DNA of 64,000 bases from the NCBI RefSeq assembly GCF_905171765.1, contig NC_053390.1, positions 307,214,984 through 307,278,983 on the forward strand, in the 5' to 3' direction. The notes below the pieces were generated by a model. That model saw nothing but the letters and a program-made list of their open reading frames with translations. It was not told the origin of the DNA and did not search any database. Below, in pieces: positions 22,856 to 34,669 of this stretch; position 1 is the first letter of the stretch; each line of letters opens with the position of its first letter. A program made the translations under genes and the position numbers. The stretch is from Bufo bufo. Lineage: Eukaryota > Chordata > Amphibia > Anura > Bufonidae.

Positions 22856-23768
22856 AGGCCCCTTTCACACGGGCGAGTATTCCGCGTGGATGCGATGCGT
22901 GAGGTTGAACGCATTGCACCCGCACTAAATACCGACCCATTCATTTCTATGGGGCTGTTCACATGAGCGGTGATTTTCACGCATCACTTGTGCGTTGCGT
23001 GAAAATCGCAGCATGCTCTATATTCTGCGTTTTTCACGCAACGCAGGCCCCATAGAAGTGAATGGGGTTGCGTGAAAATCGTAAGCAAGTGCAGATGCGG
23101 TGTGATTTTCACGCACGGTTGCTAGGAGACGATCGGGATGGAGACCAGATCATTATTATTTTCCCTTATAACATGGTTATAAGGGAAAATAATAGCATTC
23201 TGAATACAGAATGCATAGTAAAACAGCGCTGGAGGGGTTAAAAAAATAATAATAATAATTTAACTCACCTTAGTCCACTTGATCGCGTAGCTCGGCATCT
23301 CCTTCTGTCTCCTTTGTTGAATAGGACCTGTGGTGAGCATTAATTACAGGAACAGGACCTTTGGTGACGTCACTCCGGTCATCACATGGTATGTCACATG
23401 ATCTTTTACCATGTTGATGGATCATGTGATGACCGGAGTGACGTCATCAAAGGTCCTGTTCCTGTAATGAATGCTCACCACAGGTCCTGTTCAACAAAGG
23501 AGACAGAAGGAGATGTCGGGCCGCGATCAAGTGGACTAAGGTGAGTTAAATTATTATTATTATTTTTTTTAACCCCTCCAGCGCTATTGTACTATGCATT
23601 CTGTATTCAGAATGCTATTATTTTCCCTTATAACCATGTTATAAGGGAAAATAATACAATCTACAGAACACCTAACCCAAGCCCGAAGTTCGGGTTTGGG
23701 TACCAAACATGCGCGATTTTTCTCACGTGAGTGCAAAACGCATTACATTTGTGAAAAACTGATTTCTA
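22855..23768. mobile_element. Long foldback element, truncated copy of 16419-18317
   Basis: Left end AGGCCCCTTTCACACGGGCG. It shares the TTATAAGGGAAAATAATA stems, the TGACGTCA boxes (23365-23372, 23439-23446) and the ATCACATG / CATGTGAT palindromes with the 16.4-kb copy. The right terminus is lost near 23768. It lacks the nested TTAA insertion, so it preserves the ancestral arrangement. Confidence 0.85.
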
Positions 23769-23944
23769 AAGGAACATTTTTGCCTCTGGAAATTTTTTGG
23801 GGTGTTATAGGAGCATAATGGCACCTAAAAACAAACATGCATAGGATATTTTGGTCATTAAGCAATGGCTTCCATATAGGTGGTGCTTACTGCTGTGCAG
23901 AAATGTGAGCCTATTTGCACATGAGGCTGCATGAAAAACCTGAC

Positions 23945-24458
23945 TTAAAGGGGTTGTCCGGGTTGAGAGCTGAACCTGGACATATCCCCATCTTCACCCA
24001 GGCAGCCCCCCTGACTTGAGCATCGGAGCAGTTCAAGCTCCGATGCTCTCCTTTGCCCTGCGCTAAATCGTGCAGGTCAAAGGCATTTTCTGGAGTTCCG
24101 GTGACGAACCGGGCTCTCCATGGGGCTGCCAGGCGGAGGCTTCCGCCCAGCAGTGAGCCCGGTGACGTCACCGGCACTAATGGGTGGGCTTTAGCGCTGC
24201 CCTAGCCTGTAAAACGGCTACAGCAGCGCTAAAGCCCGCCCATCAGAGCCAGCGACGTCACCAAACACACTGCTGGGCAGAAGCTTCCGCCCGGCAGTGT
24301 GTTATTGTAAATAAAAGAGCCATTGCCCTGCGCAATCCTGCGCAGGGCAAGGGAGAGCATCGGGGCATTAAATGCTCCGATGCTAACATCAGGGGGGCTG
24401 CCTGGGTGAAAATATGGGTATGTCCGGGTTCAGCTCTGAACCCGGACAACCCCTTTAA
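23945..24458. mobile_element. TTAA-flanked foldback miniature element
   Basis: TTAA at 23945 and 24455. Arms AAAGGGGTTGTCCGGGTT / AACCCGGACAACCCCTTT are inverse. Interior with paired AGCATCGGAGC / GCTCCGATGCT and two GACGTCACC sites. Non-coding. Confidence 0.9.
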
Positions 24459-24695
24459 GCTACTTTCACACCTCTGGTATGAATTCCGGCAGGCTGTTCC
24501 AGCAGACAATGCCCGGGAATCGGCCGGACACAAACCGCAGCGTGCATCGGTTTGTGTCTGGCCGGATCTCCGCCGGACCCCATTATACTTAATGGGGCTG
24601 GGGGGCATTCCGTTTGTATCTGGCAGTGCCGGATCCGGATAATTTCTCTGCCAGAACAGCCTGGTGGTACTCACACCGGAGGGGTGAAACTAGCC
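24459..24695. mobile_element. Miniature element, CTACTTTCACACC ends
   Basis: Ends GCTACTTTCACACCTC and GAGGGGTGAAACTAGCC. Interior repeats of GCCGGA. It directly abuts the preceding TTAA element. Confidence 0.7.
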
Positions 24696-24716
24696 CCACA
24701 CAAGAATGCATCTAGT

Positions 24717-25088
24717 TAGGGCTCGTTCACACGAATGTTTTTTGCGTTCCGTATACGGAACCACTTATTTCAATGGTTCCGCAAAAAAAAACTGAATGTA
24801 CTCCATATGCATTCTGTTTCCGTATTTCCGTTTTTCCGTTCCGTTCAAAGATAGAACATGTCCTATTATTGTCCGCAAATCACGTTCCGTGGCTCCATTC
24901 AAGTCAATGGGTTCGCAAAAAAAATAGAACACATACGGAATGTAATCCGTATGTCTTCCGTATCCCTTCCATTTTTGCGGAACCATCTATTGAAAATTTT
25001 ATGCCCAGCCCAATTTTTTCTATGTAATTACTGTATATGCCATATGGAAAAACAGAATGGAAAAACGGAACGGAACCGGAAACACCCA
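24717..25088. mobile_element. Miniature element, TTCACACGAATG end, right end lost
   Basis: Left end TTAGGGCTCGTTCACACGAA, interior CCGTTTTTCCGTTCCGTT, ATAGAACATGTCC and a mirrored GGAAAAACGGAACGG. No matching right terminus. Confidence 0.6.
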
Positions 25089-25089
25089 C

Positions 25090-25866
25090 TGATCAGCTGT
25101 TCTGCAGTATCTCTGGCACCAGCACTACATGGCTCCATTCATTGTATAGTGGACAGAGCTGGTTACTCTCCAACGGGAACAGCAATGCATTTGCCAACTG
25201 GCCCGAATTTGGCGGGACTGTCCCTGATTTTCAGAGACAGTGCTAGCAAATCTGTGCTGTTTCGGGCCAACAATGGGCGGAGTTAACATAAACCCCACCC
25301 ACAAGGGCTGGTCCCAAGTGCAGGTCTTAGATGTCCCGATTTTACCAACTTAAATATTGGTAAGTATGCTTGCCCATTACACAGCGGACAGAGCTGTGTA
25401 ATTCAAGTGTCAGCTTCCAGTGCTGGAGCTACTGCAGATCAGCATTTGTGCAGAAAACCCCATGAATTCCATCAGGGACCCCATTGATGACTATCTGGCT
25501 CCAGATCTTGTTTAGCTCTAGCTGCGTCCCTTACAAATACAGCAGCTACTTGGATGTTCCAGGCTCAGTCACTTTTGGGCCTAATCAAAGTCCACTGGCG
25601 CTCTACCTTGTTAACTGCCTAGGCCTCGATCACTTGCATACACCAGGTTGTGTGTACCCTACAATACACAACATAGACAACGTGGTTTAACCCACTCTGG
25701 GAAGCTAAGGTGCAGTTCTTCTAGCATTGCGGCGTTGACTGTGATTACAGCACAAGGTTCCCAGGACAGCGCCCACTGCTACGCTATGGCAAACTGGTAT
25801 GCCATTTCTGCTGTCAACACCCTGCTGTCAACAACTGAATACCCTTATGCATAGTTGGTACAGGGG
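25090..25866. other. Unassigned intron 2 DNA
   Basis: Contains CCCGAATTTGGCGGGACTGT and GGGCGGAGTTAACATAAACC, which resemble a conserved non-coding repeat. No coding exon recognised. Confidence 0.35.
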
Positions 25867-25874
25867 CAAGTAGG

Positions 25875-26322
25875 CAGGGGTGGACTGGTCATAGACAGGG
25901 AAATTTCCCAGGGGGCCGCCAGAGCTGGCCTCATGGCCGCCAGCTGCTTACAGAACAAACAGTGCATCGGGTTCCCTAGGTGTCCTCCTAAATTCAACAG
26001 TATCCTCAGGATGGAGATAAAGTTGAATACTATGGTGAGGGCGGCAGTATTATGTTCTGCACTGTGACATTTCATTCTGCTGAGGCAGCATTATGTGCTG
26101 CACTGTTGTATTTGGTTCTGCTGAGGCAGCATTATGTGCTGCACCATGGCGTTTGGTTCTGCAGGGGCGGTATCTTGTGCTGCACTACAGTATTGCTATC
26201 TGCCTAATTCTGTTATCCCCGCCCACTTGTGTTGGTCCGCCTTCATTCAATTTGAACCTGCCTACATGGGGCCACTTTTAGTTTTTTTTCCAGGGCCACT
26301 TTAAGTTCCCAGTCCACCCCTG
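25875..26322. mobile_element. hAT-type non-autonomous element, CAGGGGTGGACTGG ends
   Basis: Ends CAGGGGTGGACTGGTC and CCCAGTCCACCCCTG. 8-bp duplication CAAGTAGG / CAAGTGGG (7 of 8). The interior has three copies of a GGCAGCATTATGTGCTGCAC unit. A longer relative is at 37930-39477. Confidence 0.9.
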
Positions 26323-26330
26323 CAAGTGGG

Positions 26331-27054
26331 CGACCTGCTGTGTACTCCCTTACACCTCATACAATGTGGGAAGGGGGTCTTATCTGTTTCCCATTTTCAA
26401 ACGCTAGAAAGGTTATCGAAGGTTTTCATTTCTGCAATGTGTTCAAATGGCCCTGCGGCTGGCCACTCCACTGAGATCACAAAGCTAATGGTCAGAGCTA
26501 CTTTATGCCACCAGACTGTGCCACATATTCAGGAATCCATGGTGAACACGATATGAATAGGAATGTGCTAAAATCAACCCCAGTAACTCTCAAAAACTGG
26601 ATCTTATTTGTATACAAATGGTACAAAAATGCCTTCAATAATGAAACAAATCCACATTTTGGAGCTGGTGAAGGTTTAGTGGGTACACACCTAGTAGGAC
26701 ATTTATCGTGTACATACCCTAACTTAAAGGGTAGGTCCTATGTCATATGGTCTTTAAGGGCAAGACAGCAACAAGCCAGATACACAAATGTAGCAGCAAA
26801 GTATTCCGGACAACTATTCTGAAATACAAGTGACCAAGCTATCTGCATGAGAATGTCTGCCCATTTCTGAAGCCTCATTATGTGACCTAGACAGTGTATC
26901 CATACTGCTCCATATCACTGTCAGCATTGAAATCCATGAATGCATGAAGATACATATGATATATCTTGTATCAAGTGAGAATATAAAGCCATAGCCAGAG
27001 ATGACAGGTACGTCTGTGCTGGGGAAGAGGGACTGGTACACATTTGCTACTCAC
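26331..27054. other. CARMIL3 intron 2, unassigned
   Basis: Moderately AT-rich, directly downstream of exon 2. No element ends or tandem repeats seen. Confidence 0.4.
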
Positions 27055-27152
27055 CAGTATCCTGTCTTCTAGCTTTCTTGGTCTGGTCTCTAGTTGCACT
27101 CTCTGGAGACGAAACTCTCCTCCAGCGCGGCTCAGCTGCTGTCTAATGCCGT
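27055..27152 (-). CDS. carmil3: CARMIL3-like coding exon 2 (PH-like domain)
   Basis: 98 nt between a CCCCAG acceptor and a GTGAGT donor. It completes the split D codon and encodes 33 residues (about 14-46 of the protein). RVQLETRPRKLEDRIL aligns with the CARMIL3 segment RVKLETKPKKFEDRVL as I remember it, and less well with CARMIL1 (VKLEVKGDKVENKVL) or CARMIL2. This is the first strand region of the N-terminal PH-like domain, which binds membrane lipid. Both splice sites are consensus and the exon ends in phase 0. Intron 1 (27153-28877) is about 1.7 kb and carries the GATA array; intron 2 is about 14.1 kb. No stop or frameshift is present. This exon is among the strongest evidence for the gene. 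Confidence 0.88.
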
Positions 27153-27538
27153 CTGGGGAGACAATAGGAGACAGTCTGGTGAGCATACTGATACTTCAGA
27201 TATGAAAAGGAAAAATAGCAGTAAATCTGAACTATCATATGAGGTCTGCCTAGCTACAGAATGTATAGCTAGCTATATCACTGGCTGGGAGCCATCCCAA
27301 CGCCACAGAAAAGCAGTCTATGCCCATAAGTCATTCACTATGCATGCTACAGTCAGATGGAAAATGGCTCATGCTGGCATTATCCAGCAACAGTTGCAAT
27401 GCCAAAAATTAGCTAAATACTCAAAAGAAGTGTTAATATGTTACACGATTACTTATAATATTAGAAAACAGGCACAGATTACCCCATTATTCTCAATTTC
27501 GAGGCCGACATTCTAGTATAATCATTATAGAAGTGAAA

Positions 27539-28024
27539 TGAGATAGATACAGTAGATACTGTATATGATAGATAATAGATAGATATTTGATAAATAGATA
27601 TTAGATCGATGGATAGATATTAGATAGATATATAGATATGAGATAGATAGATACTGTGTATGATAGATAATAGATAGATATTAGATAAATAGATATTAGA
27701 TCGATAGATAGATATTAGATAGATAGATATAAGATAGATGAGATAGATAATTGATTGATAGATAGATAGATCGATAGATCGATAGATAGATAATTGATAG
27801 ATAGATAATATATAGATAGATATATAGATATGAGATATATAGTGTATATGATAGATAATAGATAGATAAATAGATACTGTATATGATAGATAGATATATT
27901 AGATAAATAGATATTAGATAGATATATAGATACGAGATAGATAGATAGATAGATACTGTATATGATAGATAATAGATATATATTAGATAAATAGATATTA
28001 GATAGATACTGTATATGATAGATA

Positions 28025-28093
<69 letters not shown>

Positions 28094-28420
28094 AGATACA
28101 AGATAGATAGATAGATAGATACTGTATATGATAGATAATAGATATATAGATACAAGATAGATAGATAGATACTGTATATGATAGATAGATAGATAGATAC
28201 TGTATATGATAGATAGATAGATACTGTATATGATAGATAATAGATAGATAATAGATAGATGATAGATAATAGATAGATAATAGATAGATATTAGATAAAT
28301 AGATAGATATGAGATAGATAATAGATAATGTATATGATAGATACTGTATATGATAGATAATAGATAGATATTAGATAAATAGATATTAGATGATAGATAG
28401 ATAATAGAGATAGATAGAAT

Positions 28421-28474
<54 letters not shown>

Positions 28475-28533
28475 ACTGTATATGATAGATGATAGATAGA
28501 TAATAGATAGATGATAGATAATAGATGATAGAA
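27539..28533. repeat. GATA/TAGA microsatellite cluster, about 1 kb
   Basis: Complex array of GATA units with interspersed TACTGTATATGATAGATAAT and ATTAGATAAATAGATATTAG words that form a higher-order pattern. The longest pure GATA run is about 28023-28080. It lies in CARMIL3 intron 1. Long minus-strand open frames of the YLSI type are artefacts. Confidence 0.97.
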
Positions 28534-28877
28534 ATGTATACATATATACAGTAGACAGGGAGGAGGGCACACTGAAGAAGCGTGGATAATACTGACTAGT
28601 TTCAGTTTACTAAATGCCTAAATGACCGTTGAATGTCAAATTTAGCTCATTATTTTTCCCAGGACCTTTGGGATTTCTTTAGGTTAAAAAAATACTCTAC
28701 ACATCTACGCTTGTGACACATATAAGCAAAGAAAATATAGATAATAATATATAATGAAAGATTAATAAGCAACATAAAGGAACAAAAAAGCATAAAGAAT
28801 ATACAAAATACTGACAAATGTACGTGCGTAGAGGATGGAGAGCGATGGCTAAAGACGAGTAGATGGATGGGGCTCAC

Positions 28878-28917
28878 CTTGCAGGGCTCTGCAGGGCTCC
28901 ATACACAGCTGGTTCAT
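28878..28917 (-). CDS. carmil3: CARMIL (best fit CARMIL3) coding exon 1, start codon
   Basis: First coding exon of a CARMIL-family gene: capping-protein inhibitor and myosin-I linker, a cytoplasmic regulator of actin at the leading edge. Seen: ATG at 28917-28915 (minus), 13 codons plus one base, then a consensus donor (CAAG|GTGAGC). An in-frame TGA lies 11 codons upstream with no other ATG between, which fixes the start. The last residues (EPCRALQ, then D completed by the next exon) match in register the remembered CARMIL3 start (ELTRELQD). Exon phase agrees with exon 2. The exon is short and its first ten residues are not conserved, so on its own it would be weak; the correct phase and position give it weight. 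Paralogue choice (CARMIL3 over CARMIL1 or 2) rests on memory. Confidence 0.7.
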
Positions 28918-29300
28918 GGCTGCTGCATTTCTTGCTCTGTCATAACATCAGCTGCATGCAGCCCCTGGCAGCCAACCTGTTCTGTGTTCTGTGTAGTGGA
29001 AAGAGTGTATATATGTATATATCCCTGTGCACGGATTACAGTCAGTACAGGATGCCCCTCTATGTGGAGATGTGGTGGTCTGCTGGCGTGTCTGTCTCTC
29101 TCTGTCTCTCACTCTGTGATAAAGAGAGCAGAGCTGCGTATGTGTGAGAGATTGAGAGGGAGAGAGACAGACACAGTCTGTGCTGCTTATGTGTGAGGTG
29201 AGAGAAAGCTCGATGGAGAGGGAGAGCGTGTGGAAGATGGGAGGCAGTGGAGGGAAGTGGCGAGAGTGGGGGTGGCACATTGTGCCTTTTAACTGCTTGT
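28918..29300 (-). promoter_or_regulatory. Probable CARMIL3 5' UTR and promoter region
   Basis: DNA directly upstream of the CARMIL start codon. On the minus strand it is rich in CT and CTCTCT runs (about 29060-29260). A TATA-like stretch (GATATATACATATATAC) lies near 29000-29020, about 90 bp from the ATG. No CpG-island density, miniature element or tandem array was seen. Transcript ends cannot be set from sequence alone, and a separate upstream non-coding exon is possible. Confidence 0.35.
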
Positions 29301-29623
29301 GTGATATGTCCTTAAATGGAGGGCTAAGTCACCAAATCCTATAATATTTCCCCGCTGCAGATGTGTAGCTATTTGCATTTTTTTGGTGCTGTGGTTAATT
29401 CGAAGGCAAGGTCCGCAAACACGTCAAGATTTATCGTACAGTTATGGCTACTTATGGATAATCATCATTCTTTCTAAAGGAGATCGGTGAACACACTAAT
29501 AAAAGTATAGATAAAAGGTAAAAGCAATATTATTACATCCAAAATACATTTTTATATCAATACACCTCACCGCTGAGGCCAGGAAATGGCTGCAGTGGTG
29601 AACATGATCACACTTTATGTCCA
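29301..29623. other. CARMIL3 upstream DNA
   Basis: Unassigned. An octamer-like ATTTGCAT occurs at about 29373. No other recognised site. Confidence 0.3.
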
Positions 29624-29912
29624 TAAGAGCTCATGCACACGAACGTATTTTTTTTTCCGTTTCTTTACAGGTTCGTATGCGTAACCATTCATTTCAATGG
29701 GTCCGCAAAAAAAAAAAAAATGAAATGACTCCGTGTGCATTCCGTTTCCGTATGTCTGCATGTCCGTTCCACAAAAAAAATGGAACGTGTCCTATTTTTG
29801 TCTGTTTTGCAGATAAGGACAGGCATTGTTACAATGGATCCACACAAAAAAACGGATGCAACACGGATGTCATCCATTTTTTTTGCGAATACGTATTTTG
29901 TAGACCGCAATA
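29624..29912. mobile_element. Miniature element, CATGCACACGAACG-end type, right end lost
   Basis: Left end TAAGAGCTCATGCACACGAA, interior with poly-A, TCCGTTTCCGTATG, TGGAACGTGTCC and AACGGATGCAACACGGATG. It stops at ATTTTGTAGACCGCAA without the terminal inverse. Confidence 0.65.
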
Positions 29913-30420
29913 GCTGGGACAGGAAGCAGCAGGGACGAGACCTTCTGTGCTGAAATGGAGAAATAACTAATTTTTTTTCTCTTGGGGAGGGGGGGGGGGG
30001 GGGGTAGCCTAAGCACTGTCAGGGGCCCTAACTAAAAATGCTGTGGAGGTCAGACAACCCCTTTAAACTGCATAAGCACTTGAGGGCCCCATGAATCACA
30101 AAAAATCCACTCATAAATAATGCATAATAGTGGTTCCAAAAAACACTTTAACTCTTTACTTCTTTACTCTTTACAGTTGAATAAAAATAAGGAAATAAGT
30201 CCATAAAAGATCAAATGTGGTAACCCAGGCGTATATTGAAGTAAGAGTAGATGCATTTTCGGAATCCCGTATGGCGCCTCATCTATATTCATCCAGACAA
30301 CACATAGGTTTGACATTTGCATGTTGTTGGCTGCACTATTAGAGCAAACTGAACACGATCCCTGGTAGTCACATCCTATAAAAAGTCCCAGATAAGGGTC
30401 CATTGTTCAAGATGTAAAAG

Positions 30421-30548
30421 TGTATGCAGGAATTACCATGAAGTTGATATTTTTTGTATTATATAATGTCTATGCATCTATATTTGTATGCTGGAATTAC
30501 CATGAAGTTGATATTTTTTGTATTATATAATGTCTATGCATCTATATT
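30421..30548. repeat. 64-bp direct duplication
   Basis: Two nearly identical 64-bp units (ATTACCATGAAGTTGATATT to TGCATCTATATT) with the start of a third at 30549; one visible difference (CAGG against CTGG). Confidence 0.9.
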
Positions 30549-30649
30549 TGTATGCTGCCTGCAAAGTTTGAAGCAAATGGAATACAAAAAAAGAAATAAA
30601 TTGAAATAGGTAAACCCTAAATTCATAATTTTTTTGCTGTCATTATTAT

Positions 30650-32207
30650 TAGAGATGAGCGAATTTCTCAAATATATGATTCGGTCGGTTCGCAGAATTT
30701 TCAAAAAAGATTTGATTCGATCCGAATTTATTCGCGGCGAATCATGTTAAAAAACATCTATGTCCTGGCTGCAGAGAGCCTTTATAGTGGTGTAGAACAC
30801 TGTGCCTTGCAGTAACACGCATAGGGAGTCTGCTGTGGTAGTGAAATAATATTGTGCGGCAATATGACATGCAGATGACAGGCGTCGCTCTTAGAATCAC
30901 TGCACACTTCACTTATTCGGGCAGTCACGGGCCAAAACTGACCAAATAACTCAAGTATGAACTCAGCCTTACAGGTCGATGTTAGCGCCAGGTATGAAGA
31001 ACCGTGCAGAGGCCCAAGATCCTACTACAGCGTGAAAGAGCGCACTCCTTTTATACCGTTGTCATGCGATTCCACATAGATGTCTACAGAACTATTAAAC
31101 GCTTATACAAGTAGAGCCCCCCGACAGAGTGGAGAGGGTGTCAGCAGTAAGTTTGTGTAGACGTCACTGATTATTTTGCTCTTCCTCTGATCCGTCAGAA
31201 CAATAACCCCCAAAAAACGGATCCTGTCTGTGGAGCATACTCCTTCACTCAGTCAGCATTTGGTCAGTAATCCATCAGTATTGCTAAAGCCAAAAAAAAA
31301 GCCAGGAGTGGATCCAAAACAGAGATGACACGTGAATGGAATATTTGCATGTCTTCTGTGTTTTGTACCCACTCCTGCTTTTGGATACCAAATCATAAGC
31401 CAATTCTGATGCAAAACGGGGACCATGTCATACAGGCCTTACAGCTGCTACATAGGCAGGATCCGTTGTGCGTCTCATTTTGCCTTCCTTCTGACAGATC
31501 AGAAGAAAGGTCAAATAATCAAATCTAAATTCACTGCAGAACGACTACTAGGACAGAGGTACAGTATATTTCCTATTAATACACCCCGTAAATGGCAGTA
31601 GTACAATGTAACTTCACCGCAGAACGGCAATTAAGACGTATTCTTTTTACTATTAATAAACCCTGGAAAATGGCAGAATCCAAAATGGCTGAGGCTATTT
31701 ATAGGGCTGTGACATCACAGGGGCTAGCTGCGGATTGGCTGCATGCATGGCATTGTGGGTGATCCCTCGTTCCCAGAGTTCTTTTCTCCATGTCCTAACA
31801 CGTCCAGCAGTCATTTTAGGAAAAAATGTGATTGGTTAACACTAGGGATGAGCGAATCGACTTCGGATGAAACATCTGAAGTCGATTTGCATAATACTGC
31901 TCCGTACAGTATTAGAATGTATTGGCTTCGATGAGCCAAAGTTATTGCTTCACAAAGTCTTGCGAGACTTCGCAAAGCGATAACCGGCTCATCGGAGCCA
32001 ATACATTCTAATACTGTACGGAGCTCCTGCTCCGTACAGTATTAGAACAAAGTTTTATGCAAATCGACTTTGGATGTTTCTTCCAAAGTCAATTCGCTCA
32101 TCCCTACTTACCATGAAGCACGAGGAAATTCGGCTTCGGTGCGAATCGAATTTTTCCTAAAATTCCGATCGAATTCCATTTCGTCAACTTCGATTCACTC
32201 ATCTCTA
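30650..32207. mobile_element. hAT-type element, AGAGATGAGCGAA ends, 1.56 kb
   Basis: Ends TAGAGATGAGCGAATT and GATTCACTCATCTCTA. Perfect 8-bp duplication ATTATTAT. The interior is non-coding and AT-richer than the smaller relatives, and holds a nested miniature at 31843-32106. Confidence 0.85.
31843..32106. mobile_element. hAT-type miniature nested in 30650-32207
   Basis: Ends TAGGGATGAGCGAATCGACT and (right) ATTCGCTCATCCCTA. Arms mirrored through CTCCGTACAGTATTAGAA. Possible weak duplication GTTAACAC / CTTACCAT (5 of 8). Confidence 0.82.
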
Positions 32208-32486
32208 ATTATTATTATATGTTTTGAAACTTGGTTGTAGTGCGCCAGGATGCTAATATTCAATCTGATGATTAATATGATGATTAAATAAAGACTACAT
32301 TATTTTATGGTGACTTTGGATTATGTACGATTTTTGGGAATACACACCGTTTCTGTAGGAGTTGTTTTTTATGTGTGTGGCCCTTATAGGTTGGTTAATA
32401 TAGGTTTTCTAATATGCAATCTGGATTATAATACAGGGATTTCCTTGAAAATTCGGTAGACCATACAGCAATCCACCATGCCATTC

Positions 32487-32884
32487 TTAAAGAGATTGTC
32501 TTATTGGTTAGTTAGTTTGTAAGTTAGATATTCAATAAAAATGTATCTGTATAGCGCCACCTGCTGTTTGTTCTTTTCCTTATTTTTTTTGTCCGTCTCA
32601 CTGAGCTGGTCAAACACGCTCAGTTGAAATCTTAATCTGCCACCAGCCATATGTTCTGTTAGAAGCTGGGACAGTTACAGGGAGAGAGCTGCAGCAGAAA
32701 GGACACGCCCCCTGAGCTGCCAAGCTGAAGATAATCTAGCAGAGCAATTGGAGCAGTGAATGTGGAGATCTCTGGATCCATGTCAGGTACAGGGCCGGTT
32801 ATAGCTTTGTTCATAAGGTAATGTCATGTATTATATGAGGTCTGATTTTCATTTTTTACATCAATCATGTCATAACCCCTCTAA
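32487..32884. mobile_element. TTAA-type element, second copy of 10995-11454
   Basis: Starts TTAAAGAGATTG and ends CATAACCCCTCTAA. Interior nearly identical to 11130-11440 (CTGAGCTGGT, CCAGCCATATGTTCTGTTAG, GGAGATCTCTGGATCCATG). Confidence 0.8.
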
Positions 32885-32889
32885 TGAGT

Positions 32890-33615
32890 AGACATTATAC
32901 CAGGTTATATAATAAATTCTGTCTCTTCTTTCGTTACATATTCCATAAACTTATGGACAAAATTCAGTCACCATAGTAATGCCAGAGCTAATGACAATGG
33001 ACCAGAGTGTTTTCACCGCACATGCATAATAATGCACACAGTGATGTCATACCCTAGGGATGTAAACAGTGAAGGCAGAGAGGTTCTTGGGCCCTAGAAA
33101 CAAAGTGTGATTGCAATCTCTGAACCCACTATAGTCACAACCCTATGGAACACATTGAAGGGGCAAAATGCTTCATGTCAATCATTTACATCACTTAAAA
33201 TATTGGACCAACATACTGCCAACCAGTGAAAGCTAAACGCTGATGCCTGGGCATCCCTTTTGTTCTGATAAATCTAACATCAAATACACCTGCGTCTCTC
33301 TAAGGCTATAATTTATGGAAACCAGCAGTTTAATGCTGTGTAATACCTACCCAGTGTAATGCATCCTCAACAAGATTAGTTCATTAGTGCTTTCACCTCT
33401 TTTTACAGCTGTTCTAACAACTCCACTAAGTTGTTATACATATACTTACTCAAGCTGTATGTTCTCAGGGAAATTTACCTAATTTTCCATTATACTCCAT
33501 GTGTCATATTGCTCCAGACCTGTCAAAGGCGTTGTGCTGGTACCTCCACATAAGAAAAAATCTGTCTTTCTAGTGAGTTTATAGCTACATTAGCTCTGGC
33601 CTATGGCATGGTTAT
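32890..33615. other. Unassigned DNA
   Basis: AT-rich. No element ends, repeats or coding motifs recognised. Confidence 0.4.
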
Positions 33616-33619
33616 CAAC

Positions 33620-34662
33620 AGTCATTATAGGTGTTGTAACTTGACGGGCCACTGTATAGGTGTAACTTGAGGGACCACTGTATAGGTGTTGTAACTTGAT
33701 GGATGACTGTATAGGTGTTTTGCAACTTGAGGGACCACTGTATAGGTGTTGTAACTTGAGGGACCACTGTATAGGTGTTGTAACTTGAAGGACGACTGTA
33801 TAGGTGTTTTGTAACTTGAGGGACCACTGTATAGGTGTTGTAACTTGAGGGACCACTGTATAGGTGTTGTAACTTGAAGGACGACTGTATAGGTGTTTTG
33901 TAACTTGAGGGACCACTGTATAGGTGTTGTAACTTGAGGGACCACTGTATAGGTGTTGTAACTTGAAGGACCACTGTATAGGTGTTGTAACTTGAAGGAA
34001 CACTGTATAGGTGTTGTAACTTAAGGGACCACTGTACAAGTGTTGTAACTTGAGGCACCACTGTATAGGTGTTTTGTAACTTGAGGGACCACTGTATAGG
34101 TATTTTAACTTGATGGACGACTATATAGGTGTTGTAATTTGAGGGCCACTGTATAGGTATTGTAACTTGAGGGACCACTGTATAGGTGTTGTAACTTGTT
34201 GGACCACTGTATAGGTGTTGTAACTTAATGGACCACTGTATAGGTGTTGTAACATGAAGGACCACTGTAAATGTGTTGTAACTTGAGGGACCCCTGTATA
34301 GGTGTTGTAACTTGAAGGACCCCTGTATAGGTGTTGTAACTTGAGGGACCACTGTATAGGTGTTGTAACTTGAGGGACCACTGTATAGGTGTTGTAGCTT
34401 GATGGACCATTATATAGGTGTTGTAACTTGAGAAACCACTGTATAGGTGTTGTAACTTGAGGGACCACTGTATAGGTGTTGTAACTTGAAGGACCACTGT
34501 ATAGGTGTTGTAACTTGAGGGACCACTGTATAGGTGTTGTAGCTTGATGGACCATTATATAGGTGTTGTAACTTGAGAAACCACTGTATAGGTGTTGTAA
34601 CTTGAGGGACCACTGTATAGGTGTTGTAACTTGAAGGACCACTGTATAGGTGTTGTAACTTG
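33620..34662. repeat. 29-bp minisatellite, about 35 copies
   Basis: Unit GTTGTAACTTGAGGGACC then ACTGTATAGGT. Variants with an extra TT (GTGTTTTGTAAC) and GATGGACC or GAAGGACC form a higher-order pattern, e.g. 34350-34500 resembles 34480-34640. Unit length is not a multiple of three, so the repetitive minus-strand frames are by-products. Confidence 0.96.
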
Positions 34663-34669
34663 CATTGTA

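Noticed and set aside
27715..28572. Minus-strand frames of YLSI repeats up to 190 codons
   Set aside because: Translation of GATA microsatellite.
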